Shown here: piece after piece, positions 1-7,817 of the stretch
Layout of the letters: the number at the start of each line of letters is the position of its first letter
Position numbering within the stretch: the first letter of the stretch is position 1
Assembly: GCA_937898415.1 (NCBI GenBank)
Contig: CALDLA010000021.1
Location: forward strand, 1-24,702
DNA: 24,702 nt
DNA from: an uncultured Prevotellaceae bacterium
GTDB taxonomy: Bacteria; Bacteroidota; Bacteroidia; Bacteroidales; Bacteroidaceae
Reading direction: 5' to 3'
Translations under genes and position numbers: made by a program
The notes under the pieces: generated by a model
Seen by the model: the letters and a program-made list of their open reading frames with translations, nothing else
What the model was told of the DNA's origin: nothing
The model's database searches: none

Positions 1-54
1 TAGCTCGCCAGGCTCATAACCTGGAGGTCGCATGTTCGAGTCCTGCCTCCGCAA
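1..54 (+). tRNA. tRNA-fMet (CAT), initiator type, 5' end cut off by the window
   Basis: This is the 3' two-thirds of a tRNA with anticodon CAT at 15-17 in a 7-nt loop closed by CCAGG/CCTGG (8-12 and 20-24), and a TTCGAGT T-loop at 35-41. Two traits point to the initiator rather than the elongator. The 3' strand of the D-stem reads GCTC (elongators usually have GCTC in the 5' strand). The acceptor 3' strand ends in A at position 72, followed by discriminator A, as in the unpaired C1:A72 end of initiators. Against this, only two of the usual three G:C pairs close the anticodon stem. The T-stem (30-34 with 42-46) has one T.C mismatch. CCA is not encoded. Confidence 0.85.
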
Positions 55-59
55 CTCAG

Positions 60-84
60 AAGCCCGATTTTGTCGGGCTTTTTT
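60..84 (+). terminator. Rho-independent terminator after tRNA-fMet
   Basis: A perfect 8-bp stem (AAGCCCGA at 60-67, TCGGGCTT at 73-80) encloses a 5-nt loop and runs into six T residues (79-84). It lies six bases after the tRNA end and just before the acyltransferase gene. It ends the tRNA transcript and separates it from the glycan genes. Confidence 0.9.
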
Positions 85-96
85 ATTTCAAGGAAA

Positions 97-1173
97 ATGA
101 TTATGTGTAAATATGTGGCTGTAGGCGACACAAAAGAGCGCATCAACTGGATTGACTGGGGCAAAGCCCTTGCTGCCTGCACGGTGGTGTTCTGCCATCT
201 GCCTCAGTCACAAGAGTGGTTCTATTACCGCTATCTGCAGTCTGTCATCATCGTCATTTTCTTCTTTCTTTCAGGCTATTTGAAGAAAGACAGAGGAAGC
301 GAAAGGGCAAACTGGCGCAATTACTGGTACAGCCTCATATTACCCTATTTCCTTTATAACGCCATCGTCTATCCATACTGGATCATAAAATATTACATGA
401 CGCATGGCATCATGCCTGATTTATTTCATGCCATGCGCCCCATCATAGGCACTCTCCTTTTACAACATAACAGTACCTATGCAGAACCGCTTAATGGGCC
501 ATTATGGTATTTACCTGCCATTCTTATCATGCACATGACCATCGACCTCTGCCGAAGGACACGACATCAGCACTTCATCATGGTGACACTCTGCATAGTT
601 TCCGTTGTACTCTATGCTGCTAATAAATATTGGTACTTTGCCCCAAATCTGACACCGATGGCACTCATGCGTGATTTACCTTATTATTATATAGGCTACG
701 TGTTAGGACAACATAAAAAGTTCAGGAATACCAAAGATAAAACCGCCATTACTGGCTGTGTCTGTTGTCTGATAAGTAGTCTTTTGCTCTTTGCATGGCA
801 TTTACACGCCTATTTTGCTGGCCATCACCTACTACAGATTATCCTGTTCTATCCCGTCAACATAGGTTTTCTATTTGGTGGTCTTTATGGTTGCAAACTG
901 CTTGACCGGTACAGATGGCCAGTCATCACCAATCTCTCAATTGGTACTTTGGTCATCATCGGTCTACACACCGTGATAATCTCAGGAGTCAACCTTGTCA
1001 ACGAACATATACGAGGACTCCACAATGTCATCTGCTACGAATGGTACGAAGCAATTCTCGTTTCTATCATGGTAATAGCCCTACTCTACCCCATCATTAT
1101 CTTTGGAAAGCATCATTTCCCTATTTTGTTAGGGAAACAAGGTCTTCGAACAACGTCTTCCACAAAGGCATGA
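97..1173 (+). CDS. Acyltransferase-3 family membrane acyltransferase (358 aa)
   Basis: An integral membrane protein of the acyltransferase-3 family, which moves acetyl or other acyl groups onto sugars of O-antigen, capsule or exopolysaccharide at the inner membrane. The N-terminus carries the family signature INWIDWGKALAACTVVFCHL, matching the usual R-x-x-W-ID-x-x-K-x2-A-x3-V-x-x-H pattern with its conserved His. About ten hydrophobic segments follow, and FFFLSGYL is typical of the second helix. Length is normal for the family. The frame can be opened upstream at a TTG at 70, but that lies inside the terminator; ATG at 97 or 103 is likelier, and AAGGA at 90-94 would suit 103. It is adjacent to and convergent with a glycosyltransferase, overlapping it by 53 bp, which suggests a glycan-decorating role. 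The acyl donor and target sugar cannot be told. Confidence 0.85.
   Translation: MIMCKYVAVGDTKERINWIDWGKALAACTVVFCHLPQSQEWFYYRYLQSVIIVIFFFLSGYLKKDRGSERANWRNYWYSLILPYFLYNAIVYPYWIIKYYMTHGIMPDLFHAMRPIIGTLLLQHNSTYAEPLNGPLWYLPAILIMHMTIDLCRRTRHQHFIMVTLCIVSVVLYAANKYWYFAPNLTPMALMRDLPYYYIGYVLGQHKKFRNTKDKTAITGCVCCLISSLLLFAWHLHAYFAGHHLLQIILFYPVNIGFLFGGLYGCKLLDRYRWPVITNLSIGTLVIIGLHTVIISGVNLVNEHIRGLHNVICYEWYEAILVSIMVIALLYPIIIFGKHHFPILLGKQGLRTTSSTKA
1116..1137. other. Perfect hairpin over the stop codon of the convergent glycosyltransferase
   Basis: An 8-bp perfect stem (TTTCCCTA at 1116-1123, TAGGGAAA at 1130-1137) with a 6-nt loop covers the TAG stop of the minus-strand GT4 gene inside the overlap with the acyltransferase gene. 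No T-run follows on either strand, so it is not a canonical terminator. It could still stop or protect the 3' end of one of the two converging transcripts. Confidence 0.4.
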
Positions 1174-2248
1174 TGCGCACGACCGAGAAACGGTCTGATA
1201 CCGCCATGGCCATACTGCCCATTTGGCGACGCAAGGCGATATCGCCCATCAGCAGAGCAAGCCGATTGGCAAAGGCTTCCCTATCGTCAAGTCCCACCAG
1301 AAAGCCATCCTTGCCATCGGTTATGATATCAGAGGGACCGAATGGGCAATTGTAGGACACCACAGGCAATCCACAACTCATGGCTTCGGGTATCACCATA
1401 CCAAAAGGCTCAAACAATGACGTTGAGACGAGTATTGAGCTCTGGCAGTATATGTCGAAGATGTCTTTGGTTGGTGGGTGAATATTTATATTCATACTCA
1501 ATGAACTGGCAGTTTCCTTCAGTTCATGCTCATCTTCACCCTCGCCATAGATATCCAACTGCCAATCCGGGAACCGAGGATGTACCATCTGCCATATACG
1601 GATAACCTCCATAGGCCGTTTCTGATAATCGAAACGTCCTACAAAAACGACTCGTTTGCCTGACAAGTCTGACATTTTACCCTCACTAACATGAACCATA
1701 TCAGGAATTACAGCTACGGTAGGATAACGTCGTCGCCAGTCAGCGGCATCACCTGCTGTCAATGCCACAATCACTTGAGCTTTCCTTAGGCTTCTATGAT
1801 AGTGGAAATCGGCATAACGGCTATGCAGTCCCGGCCTACCAAAGGTGTCACGGTAGTTGGAGTGCGACTCGACCACCAGTGGAATATCGCCCTTATGCCT
1901 TACGATACAATCCAAGTCTACATAGTTGGCTGTTGTACAGACGATGACATCGGGCTGTATCTTAGCTATACGATTTGACAGTTTTTCCTCAAACCGTTGA
2001 CGCAACCGATTGGCAACAAGCAGTTTATGTATACCACTATACTGATACTGTTGGTGAAAACGGATGCCCAAATCCTCCAAATGGACGCTACGATCCAAAG
2101 CATAAGGAAGAGGATGATGCCCTTGGTCTGTGGTCAACATATATACATCATAACCATACATTCTGACCAAATGGTTCATCTTCTCTATCAAAATCCGCTC
2201 AATGCCCCCCCAAACGGCCAATGATCGAAAAACGTATAGTATTGTCAT
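1121..2248 (-). CDS. GT4 family glycosyltransferase (375 aa)
   Basis: A retaining GT-B glycosyltransferase of family GT4, a cytoplasmic enzyme adding one sugar from a nucleotide-sugar donor to a growing glycan. The N-terminal domain starts with a GGIERIL acceptor-side loop (14-20). The C-terminal domain opens with VGRFDYQKR (203-211), the usual donor-phosphate-binding Arg/Lys, and contains the EX7E motif at E280 and E288 (EPFGMVIPE) followed by AMSCGLPVVS. Full length for the family. It is the last gene of a three-gene minus-strand operon, 32 bp after the GT2 gene. Its C-terminal domain shares the segments DWxLDIYGEGE and GPSDIITDGxDG with the GT4 proteins at 3139-4287, 5424-6572 and 6582-7739, so these four are one subfamily. 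The sugar specificity is not readable. Confidence 0.9.
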   Translation of the reverse strand: MTILYVFRSLAVWGGIERILIEKMNHLVRMYGYDVYMLTTDQGHHPLPYALDRSVHLEDLGIRFHQQYQYSGIHKLLVANRLRQRFEEKLSNRIAKIQPDVIVCTTANYVDLDCIVRHKGDIPLVVESHSNYRDTFGRPGLHSRYADFHYHRSLRKAQVIVALTAGDAADWRRRYPTVAVIPDMVHVSEGKMSDLSGKRVVFVGRFDYQKRPMEVIRIWQMVHPRFPDWQLDIYGEGEDEHELKETASSLSMNINIHPPTKDIFDIYCQSSILVSTSLFEPFGMVIPEAMSCGLPVVSYNCPFGPSDIITDGKDGFLVGLDDREAFANRLALLMGDIALRRQMGSMAMAVSDRFSVVRIMPLWKTLFEDLVSLTK

Positions 2249-2280
2249 GACGTCAATTATTATATGCGATACACAACCGG

Positions 2281-3132
2281 CTATGATTGTTTCACCAAAT
2301 TATCTTCCTGATCCTCATAATGGTCGGTCTTGTGAAAAATACGACCCAGGCCCTTACCCTGTATTTTCACATGATTGACAAAACTCTGCCATAATGACTG
2401 CTGGCCAATGGTGCCATATCCGGTAACTGCCCTGCAGCGGCTGTCATGAACAAACCTTATCTTTCCATACTTCTTCAAAGACAGAGCCATAGAACCATCC
2501 TCACCACGGATAATGTCAACCCGATACTCTTCACGCTTCCCCAGTTCGGCATCATAGGCGAAGACCAGTCCGCGAACGCTCAACTCCGGCCGTTTGAAAT
2601 GTTGAATCCATAGAAAAAAATCGCGTGTCATTTCAAATAGTTTCAATCCCAGTTTTCCGTGATTCTCATCAGGGAAATAACTCCATGTGGCAGAGACGGC
2701 CACAACGCCCGGCTTCATAAGCTGCTCCAGCATCAGCTCATAATACATTGGCGGGTAAAGCGTATCACTATCCACATCGAAATAGTACTTACCCCGAGCA
2801 TGCTGCAATCCGCAACGACGAGCATATCCACAGGAATGCTGATACTCAGTATAATAAGGAATACCTGATTTCTCAAATATCTCCGCCGTTCTATCCTTGG
2901 AATCATTATCCACGCCGATAATCTCGACCGGATATTTGCATTTTATCTCACTGATTGCCCAAAGGCAAGCCTGCAAATGCTTCTCCTCATTATAGCCTAT
3001 GACAACAATAGAGGCAACTGGACTCTCACCTTGCAATGCTGCTAGCCGCACTCTGGTTCCGTCAATCACCTCTTGAGGAACCTCACTGAACGGTTTTCCG
3101 TATATACTAAGATATTTGTCGTACCAAGCCAT
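2281..3132 (-). CDS. GT2 family glycosyltransferase (283 aa)
   Basis: An inverting GT-A glycosyltransferase of family GT2. The fold starts at about residue 40 with SIVVIGYNEEKHL. The nucleotide-binding acidic residues VDND are at 74-77 and the metal-binding DxD is DVDSD at 119-123. No transmembrane segment is apparent, so it is probably soluble or peripheral and acts on the cytoplasmic side of the membrane. A roughly 40-residue N-terminal extension precedes the catalytic fold. It is the middle gene of the operon starting at the promoter near 4340: 6 bp separate it from the GT4 gene upstream and 32 bp from the one downstream. Family is certain; donor and acceptor are unknown. Confidence 0.9.
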   Translation of the reverse strand: MAWYDKYLSIYGKPFSEVPQEVIDGTRVRLAALQGESPVASIVVIGYNEEKHLQACLWAISEIKCKYPVEIIGVDNDSKDRTAEIFEKSGIPYYTEYQHSCGYARRCGLQHARGKYYFDVDSDTLYPPMYYELMLEQLMKPGVVAVSATWSYFPDENHGKLGLKLFEMTRDFFLWIQHFKRPELSVRGLVFAYDAELGKREEYRVDIIRGEDGSMALSLKKYGKIRFVHDSRCRAVTGYGTIGQQSLWQSFVNHVKIQGKGLGRIFHKTDHYEDQEDNLVKQS

Positions 3133-3138
3133 AAAAAA

Positions 3139-4287
3139 TCAAACTCCTCTAGTGATTAATCTATCAAAAAGATCCGTCCATTGCTTCATTACAGATTCTT
3201 GTGAAAATCGCTGAATATTCAGCTTCGCTTGATGTCCCATTCTCTTACGTTTCTCACCATCTTCAATTAGTTCGCATATACGGGAAGCTAATTGCTGCGA
3301 ATTTAAATATTCAACCAAATAGCCATCTTCACCATGTCTTATAATATCGGATGCTCCATAAGGAAAATCAAATGAAATGCACGGGACTCCACATTCCATA
3401 GCCTCTACCAATACCATCCCAAAACCTTCGTATCGGGAACTTAATACGCATAAGCTACTTTCTAAATATTTATCCAAAATATTCTTAACAGGATCATGAA
3501 GTATCATTTTTCCATTAATTCCTTTGGCATTTATCTGACATTGTATTTCATCTCTAATTTCACCTTCTCCATAGACATGCAATCTCCAATCGGGATGACG
3601 CTGATTAACAATCGACCATGTTTCAATCATATATTCATACCCTTTCTGCTCATTATATCTCCCAACACATATGGCTTGTTTGTTTTCACATGTAGAACAA
3701 TTATCCGTTTGAAACGTTAGGAAATTGGGAATAACAAACGTTCTGGTGATCCCTCTCCAGTTTCTTTCATCCTGACTTGTCAACAAAACCAAACCGTCTA
3801 ACTTTCTTACAGTTCTTTCTTGTTTCCATCTTCCATACATTGCTAACAATTTCGACAATCCACCTTTTTGTTCCAACAAATGAAAATTTCGTGAATAATG
3901 TCGTGCTATATGAGATTCCCCAATCTTAATACTCCCATCGTGAATAGATGTAAGAAAATCCAGATCACGCGCTAAGGTCGTGATAACAATGTCAGGTTTT
4001 TCTTTCATAAGGAAATTTTTGAGTAAATATTTGTATTTCCTCATCAACTTGAAATACCACCATATCCTAACAGGAATACTATGTCCATATTCCAAATTGA
4101 AGTCAACTGCAAAATCGTATAGTCTGACTTTGGGAGACAAAGGATATACTGGAGGATAGCTCATCTGAGTGTCTGTCACTATAGTCACATCATAACCATG
4201 CTCAGCCAGCCAATTTGCCTTATTCGTTATCACCCTATCCGCTCCTCCAACGGTTCGCAATGATGTATAAATATAGAAAATCTTCAT
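3139..4287 (-). CDS. GT4 family glycosyltransferase (382 aa)
   Basis: A GT-B glycosyltransferase of family GT4. It shows the N-terminal loop VGGADRV (13-19), the donor-binding segment VGRYNEQKG (208-216) and the EX7E motif at E287 and E295 (EGFGMVLVE), then AMECGVPCISF. The subfamily-specific KIGESHIARH (121-130) matches KIGEIHINR and KIGELHVNR in the two GT4 genes downstream on the map, showing common origin. It is the first gene of a three-gene minus-strand operon (GT4-GT2-GT4) with its own promoter at 4339-4370 and a predicted 5' leader of about 45 nt. The gene is AT-rich compared with the right half of the window. The sugar transferred is unknown. Confidence 0.9.
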   Translation of the reverse strand: MKIFYIYTSLRTVGGADRVITNKANWLAEHGYDVTIVTDTQMSYPPVYPLSPKVRLYDFAVDFNLEYGHSIPVRIWWYFKLMRKYKYLLKNFLMKEKPDIVITTLARDLDFLTSIHDGSIKIGESHIARHYSRNFHLLEQKGGLSKLLAMYGRWKQERTVRKLDGLVLLTSQDERNWRGITRTFVIPNFLTFQTDNCSTCENKQAICVGRYNEQKGYEYMIETWSIVNQRHPDWRLHVYGEGEIRDEIQCQINAKGINGKMILHDPVKNILDKYLESSLCVLSSRYEGFGMVLVEAMECGVPCISFDFPYGASDIIRHGEDGYLVEYLNSQQLASRICELIEDGEKRKRMGHQAKLNIQRFSQESVMKQWTDLFDRLITRGV

Positions 4288-4338
4288 ATATGATATCTGT
4301 TTTTATGGATTTCAAATATTCATTTTCATTTTTTTCTG

Positions 4339-4370
4339 CAAATATAAGTATTATTTTAGGAAAAAACAAG
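4339..4370 (-). promoter_or_regulatory. Bacteroidetes-type promoter for the 4287->1121 glycosyltransferase operon
   Basis: On the minus strand a TATATTTG -7 box (4346-4339) fits the TAnnTTTG consensus. It is preceded 20 bp upstream by CTTG (4370-4367), a three-of-four match to the TTTG -33 box. Transcription would start near 4332, about 45 nt before the ATG at 4287. It lies in the 102-bp gap after the upstream GT2 gene, so the six minus-strand glycosyltransferases form two transcription units. Confidence 0.6.
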
Positions 4371-4389
4371 AAAAAGAGAGAAAAGATGG

Positions 4390-5427
4390 TTATAGTGCGT
4401 GTTTAAGCTTTCCTAATATGTATAAAGACAAGAAAAAAAACGGAGCTGGTAAGAGACCAAGACATTTAAATAATATATTGTAGAACCTTCTATTTTTAAA
4501 ACCCATGATATCAATCAAAGATATAGGATGCCATAAAAAACCTTGCAGTTCTCTATTGGTTACCTTAGGATTAATACGCCCACGATTACGCATTATAAAA
4601 CAAGACATATAAAAACTATTCATCTCCAGGTTATAACATAGATAAGGTAAATATGGCTTTCCTCGTAAAGTTAAACATTTATCCTTTAGCCGTTTTATAA
4701 TGGACGCATTCTGTAGTATTTCGGATTTCACATAAACAGAACGTCCCTGATAATGAGAAAGGGAATTAGGATGACGGAAATAATGATAGGTTATATCTGG
4801 CAGCAAAACTGCGCTCTCTGTTTTCGTCACTAATTCTGTTGTATAAACCATATCCTCCCAATATGATGCGTCTATAAACCTCACATTGGATTGACGCAAA
4901 AATTGTATGCTTATCAAATGATTACAAACTGAAACATGAAAGATACGATTGTATCTAAAAGCATACATCGCCAATTCATCCTTTCCTTTTAACACCAAGG
5001 CATCTTTCTGATATTTTTCAATTGGAGAATTGCCAATCCTATCTATAATCTCATAAGAGCCATAAGCTACTTGAACATGGTTCTGTATGATTGCATCATA
5101 TAAAAGCTGTATCGTGTTCGGTTCTATGGTGTCATCAGAATCCATGAAATAGAGGAAACGGCCTCTGGCTTCGTCAATTATTCGATTTCGGCTATAACTG
5201 ACACCTTTATTCTTTTCATTCACCATGATACGAATATCTTTGCCCCGAGGATGACTTGTCTGAAGATACGCAATAACATCCATGGTCCCGTCATTACCAC
5301 AATCATCCACAATCAAGAATTCAATATCTGTAAACGACTGATTCAGAGCAGAATTCATCGTATCCTGAATATAGTCTACTGATCTACATACAGGTATTCC
5401 GATAGTTACTTCATAGTGTTCTTTCAT
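4390..5427 (-). CDS. GT2 family glycosyltransferase (345 aa)
   Basis: An inverting GT-A glycosyltransferase of family GT2. Visible motifs are VTIGIPVCRSVDYI at the start of the fold (7-20), the nucleotide-binding VDD (40-42), the metal-binding MDSDD (95-99) and the catalytic-base region YWED (189-192), a set typical of capsule and O-antigen GT2 enzymes. The last 25 or so residues are strongly hydrophobic (LGLLPAPFFFLSLYILG), suggesting a C-terminal membrane anchor. Its ATG overlaps the stop of the preceding GT4 gene by 4 nt (ATGA), so the two are translationally coupled. It is the last gene of the three-gene operon that begins at 7739. Specificity is unknown. Confidence 0.9.
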   Translation of the reverse strand: MKEHYEVTIGIPVCRSVDYIQDTMNSALNQSFTDIEFLIVDDCGNDGTMDVIAYLQTSHPRGKDIRIMVNEKNKGVSYSRNRIIDEARGRFLYFMDSDDTIEPNTIQLLYDAIIQNHVQVAYGSYEIIDRIGNSPIEKYQKDALVLKGKDELAMYAFRYNRIFHVSVCNHLISIQFLRQSNVRFIDASYWEDMVYTTELVTKTESAVLLPDITYHYFRHPNSLSHYQGRSVYVKSEILQNASIIKRLKDKCLTLRGKPYLPYLCYNLEMNSFYMSCFIMRNRGRINPKVTNRELQGFLWHPISLIDIMGFKNRRFYNILFKCLGLLPAPFFFLSLYILGKLKHAL

Positions 5428-6572
5428 AAACTATCAAACAAACGTTTCCACTTTTTGGCAACTGCATCAATGTTAAAACGCAGAACATTTCTTCTGGCAT
5501 TTGCACCCATCTCAGAAATCCTTTCTGGATGATGGATTAATGACAGAATGGTATCAGCCATCTTTTCTATGTTGCCATTCTCAACCAAAAGACCATCTTC
5601 ACCATCTGTTATAATGGAGCGAGGTCCCCAAAGACAGTCAAATGCCACGACAGGCAAACCACAGACCATTGCCTCCACAATACCCATGCCAAAACCCTCA
5701 AAACGGGATGTACATACAAAAAGAGAACTATCCAGATACTCTTTTTGAACGTCGGAGATGCTATCATTTAACCTACATCGATTATTATCCAAACTCAGAG
5801 AATCTGCAATTTTCTCATAATATGGTTTGTTCCCATCTCCGTAAATATCTAATTCCCAATCATCACAAGCCTTCTCAACAATTGCCCAAGCCTTTAACAA
5901 TAAATCATAACCCTTTTCATCAAAATACCGCCCAATAGCAATAATACGTTTACGTCGAACAGAGGGTATCTGATCTGGATAGAATGGTAGCGGATTGGGA
6001 ATTACATCTACTCGGGGAACCTCTTGCCAAGCCTGACGGTCATATTCTGTTAAGACAACAAAACGGTCAAGTTTTTTTACCCTGTCTACCAATCCATGTC
6101 TCCAACATTTTGCAAATAAGGCCTTAAACAGATTTGTCCTATTTGGTGTAAAATTCCGATAGTGTGCTCTATTGATGTGTATTTCCCCAATTTTCTTACT
6201 TCCATCCTTAATATCATTAATAAAATTAATCTCACGACGAAGAGTGCTAATTGTAATATCTGGACGGATACGATTTAGTTCAATATTTAGTTTCTTTTTA
6301 TAACAATATTGTTTATAGAGATACATCAATATTTTTTTAAAGAAAGGCTGATGCCACAATTCCTCAAAATGAATAGCAAGATTTATTAATTTGACTTTGT
6401 CTGATAAAGGGAAAAAACTATCTCTGTCCTCGCCATCTGTTGTTATAATAGTCAAATCATACCCATACTGTTCTGCAAAATAGCTTGCCTTCAAAGTAAC
6501 AACACGTTCCACTCCCCCAGCCATATACATGGATGGAATACAATATACTATCTTATATCGTTTTTCACTCAT
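5424..6572 (-). CDS. GT4 family glycosyltransferase (382 aa), tandem paralogue of the upstream gene
   Basis: A GT-B glycosyltransferase of family GT4. It shows KIVYCIPSMYMAGGVERVV (7-25), KIGEIHINR (127-135), the donor-binding IGRYFDEKG (213-221) and EX7E at E292 and E300 (EGFGMGIVE), then AMVCGLPVVAF. By hand count its first 75 aligned residues are about two-thirds identical to the gene just upstream (6582-7739), so the pair arose by tandem duplication. It starts 9 bp after that gene and overlaps the GT2 gene after it by 4 nt, so it is the middle gene of an operon. Nearby DNA is AT-rich: 17 of 60 bases are G or C at 6241-6300. Two closely related enzymes in a row may add the same sugar in different positions; this is inference. 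Confidence 0.9.
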   Translation of the reverse strand: MSEKRYKIVYCIPSMYMAGGVERVVTLKASYFAEQYGYDLTIITTDGEDRDSFFPLSDKVKLINLAIHFEELWHQPFFKKILMYLYKQYCYKKKLNIELNRIRPDITISTLRREINFINDIKDGSKKIGEIHINRAHYRNFTPNRTNLFKALFAKCWRHGLVDRVKKLDRFVVLTEYDRQAWQEVPRVDVIPNPLPFYPDQIPSVRRKRIIAIGRYFDEKGYDLLLKAWAIVEKACDDWELDIYGDGNKPYYEKIADSLSLDNNRCRLNDSISDVQKEYLDSSLFVCTSRFEGFGMGIVEAMVCGLPVVAFDCLWGPRSIITDGEDGLLVENGNIEKMADTILSLIHHPERISEMGANARRNVLRFNIDAVAKKWKRLFDSL

Positions 6573-6581
6573 ATAAACCCA

Positions 6582-7739
6582 TTAATCAACACCCTCAAAA
6601 AGATTCCTCCATTGTAGAGCAATCCTGTCTATCTGAAAATGAGAAGCCTTCTTGATAGCGTTTTGTGCCATCGAAACGCGCAAATCTTCATTATCCATTA
6701 ACTTTGACAAACTCTTTGAGAATTCATCGACAGAATCTTTCGGCACTAAAATACCATCTACTCTATCTGAGATTATGTCACGAGGGCCACAAGGGCAAGC
6801 AAAAGAAACAACAGGTAATCCGCACGCCATAGCCTCAATTAGCACCATCCCGAAACCCTCAAACCTGGAACTGAAAGCAAGTAATGAGCTATTCACGTAT
6901 TCTTGCTGAATATTCGAAGTTGTCCCGTGTAAATGACATCTAGAGCCATCTATGGATAAACTCTCCATCAATTGTCTATAAGGAGCCCTTTCACCTTCTC
7001 CGAAGATAGATAGTTCCCAGTCTAAGTGCTGTTTCTCGATAATTGCCCATGCTCGCAATAGCAAATCAAATCCTTTCTGATAAACATAACGTCCCACCGC
7101 AATAACCCGTTTCTTATTCATACTACTATGATGAGTAGGTATGAATGACAAAGGATCAGGAATAACGCAGATATTATTAAGTTCAGGCCATGCGACTTTG
7201 TCCTCATTAGTCAAAACCACGAATCGATCAAGTCTTCTCAATTTAGAGACCAAACTTCTCATCCAATATTTTGCAAATAGATTCTTAAAAAAATTAGATT
7301 CATTCGCTTCAAAATTTCGATAATTTGACCGATTAACATGCAACTCACCAATTTTCCTACTGCCATCGTTTATCTTGGTAAGAAAGTTTATCTCACGCCG
7401 AAGTAAGCTTATTGTAATATCTGGACTCAAACGCTTCAGTTCCTCAGATAACATCTTCTTAAATCTACGTTGTTTCCACAAATATACAAATACTTTCTTA
7501 ACAAACGAGTACGTCCAAAGCTCTTCAAAACCAATATCAAGATTGATAACCTTCACTTTGCTTGACAAAGGGTAGAATGGCGGCAGACCTGCTCCTTCAG
7601 TTGTGATAATCGTAATCTCATAACCGAAGTGTTCTGCAAAATAATTAGCCTTGAGCGTCAGGACACGTTCCACACCTCCAGCCATATACAATGCCGGAGT
7701 ACAATACACGATTTTATATGGACGCTCATGGTGTTTCAC
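6582..7739 (-). CDS. GT4 family glycosyltransferase (385 aa), first gene of operon, GTG start
   Basis: A GT-B glycosyltransferase of family GT4, paralogous to the next gene. It shows KIVYCTPALYMAGGVERVL near the N-terminus, KIGELHVNR, the donor-binding VGRYVYQKG and EX7E in EGFGMVLIE around residues 295-303, followed by AMACGLPVVSF. The open frame runs on to 7871, but the extra 44 residues are compositionally poor and cross both divergent promoters. GTG at 7739 gives a length of 385, matching the paralogue's 382, with the conserved KIVYC at residue 9 instead of 7. The -7 box at 7751-7744 would place transcription start almost on this GTG, so the mRNA may be nearly leaderless. The start is the least certain part of this call. 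Confidence 0.85.
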   Translation of the reverse strand: MKHHERPYKIVYCTPALYMAGGVERVLTLKANYFAEHFGYEITIITTEGAGLPPFYPLSSKVKVINLDIGFEELWTYSFVKKVFVYLWKQRRFKKMLSEELKRLSPDITISLLRREINFLTKINDGSRKIGELHVNRSNYRNFEANESNFFKNLFAKYWMRSLVSKLRRLDRFVVLTNEDKVAWPELNNICVIPDPLSFIPTHHSSMNKKRVIAVGRYVYQKGFDLLLRAWAIIEKQHLDWELSIFGEGERAPYRQLMESLSIDGSRCHLHGTTSNIQQEYVNSSLLAFSSRFEGFGMVLIEAMACGLPVVSFACPCGPRDIISDRVDGILVPKDSVDEFSKSLSKLMDNEDLRVSMAQNAIKKASHFQIDRIALQWRNLFEGVD

Positions 7740-7743
7740 GATG

Positions 7744-7751
7744 CAAATGTA
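7744..7751 (-). promoter_or_regulatory. Bacteroidetes -7 box for the 7739->4390 glycosyltransferase operon
   Basis: TACATTTG on the minus strand (7751-7744) matches the TAnnTTTG consensus. A TTTG upstream (7767-7764) is only 12 bp away, too close for a standard -33 box, so the promoter is incomplete or depends on an activator. It sits divergent to, and about 45 bp from, the plus-strand -7 box at 7795-7802. Confidence 0.5.
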
Positions 7752-7771
7752 CGAAAAAAAAGACAAACTTC

Positions 7772-7802
7772 TTTGTTTGATGAAAGAAAAATAGTATATT
7801 TG
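7772..7802 (+). promoter_or_regulatory. Bacteroidetes-type promoter for the GT4 gene at 7818
   Basis: TTTG (7772-7775), a 19-bp spacer and TATATTTG (7795-7802) form a full match to the -33/-7 consensus. Transcription would start around 7808, giving a leader of about ten bases before the ATG at 7818. Confidence 0.75.
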
Positions 7803-7817
7803 CACAAAATTGTTAAG

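Noticed and set aside
7629..7817. 63-residue N-terminal extension of the GT4 gene at 7818
   Set aside because: It is antisense to the start of the divergent glycosyltransferase and spans the strong promoter at 7772-7802.
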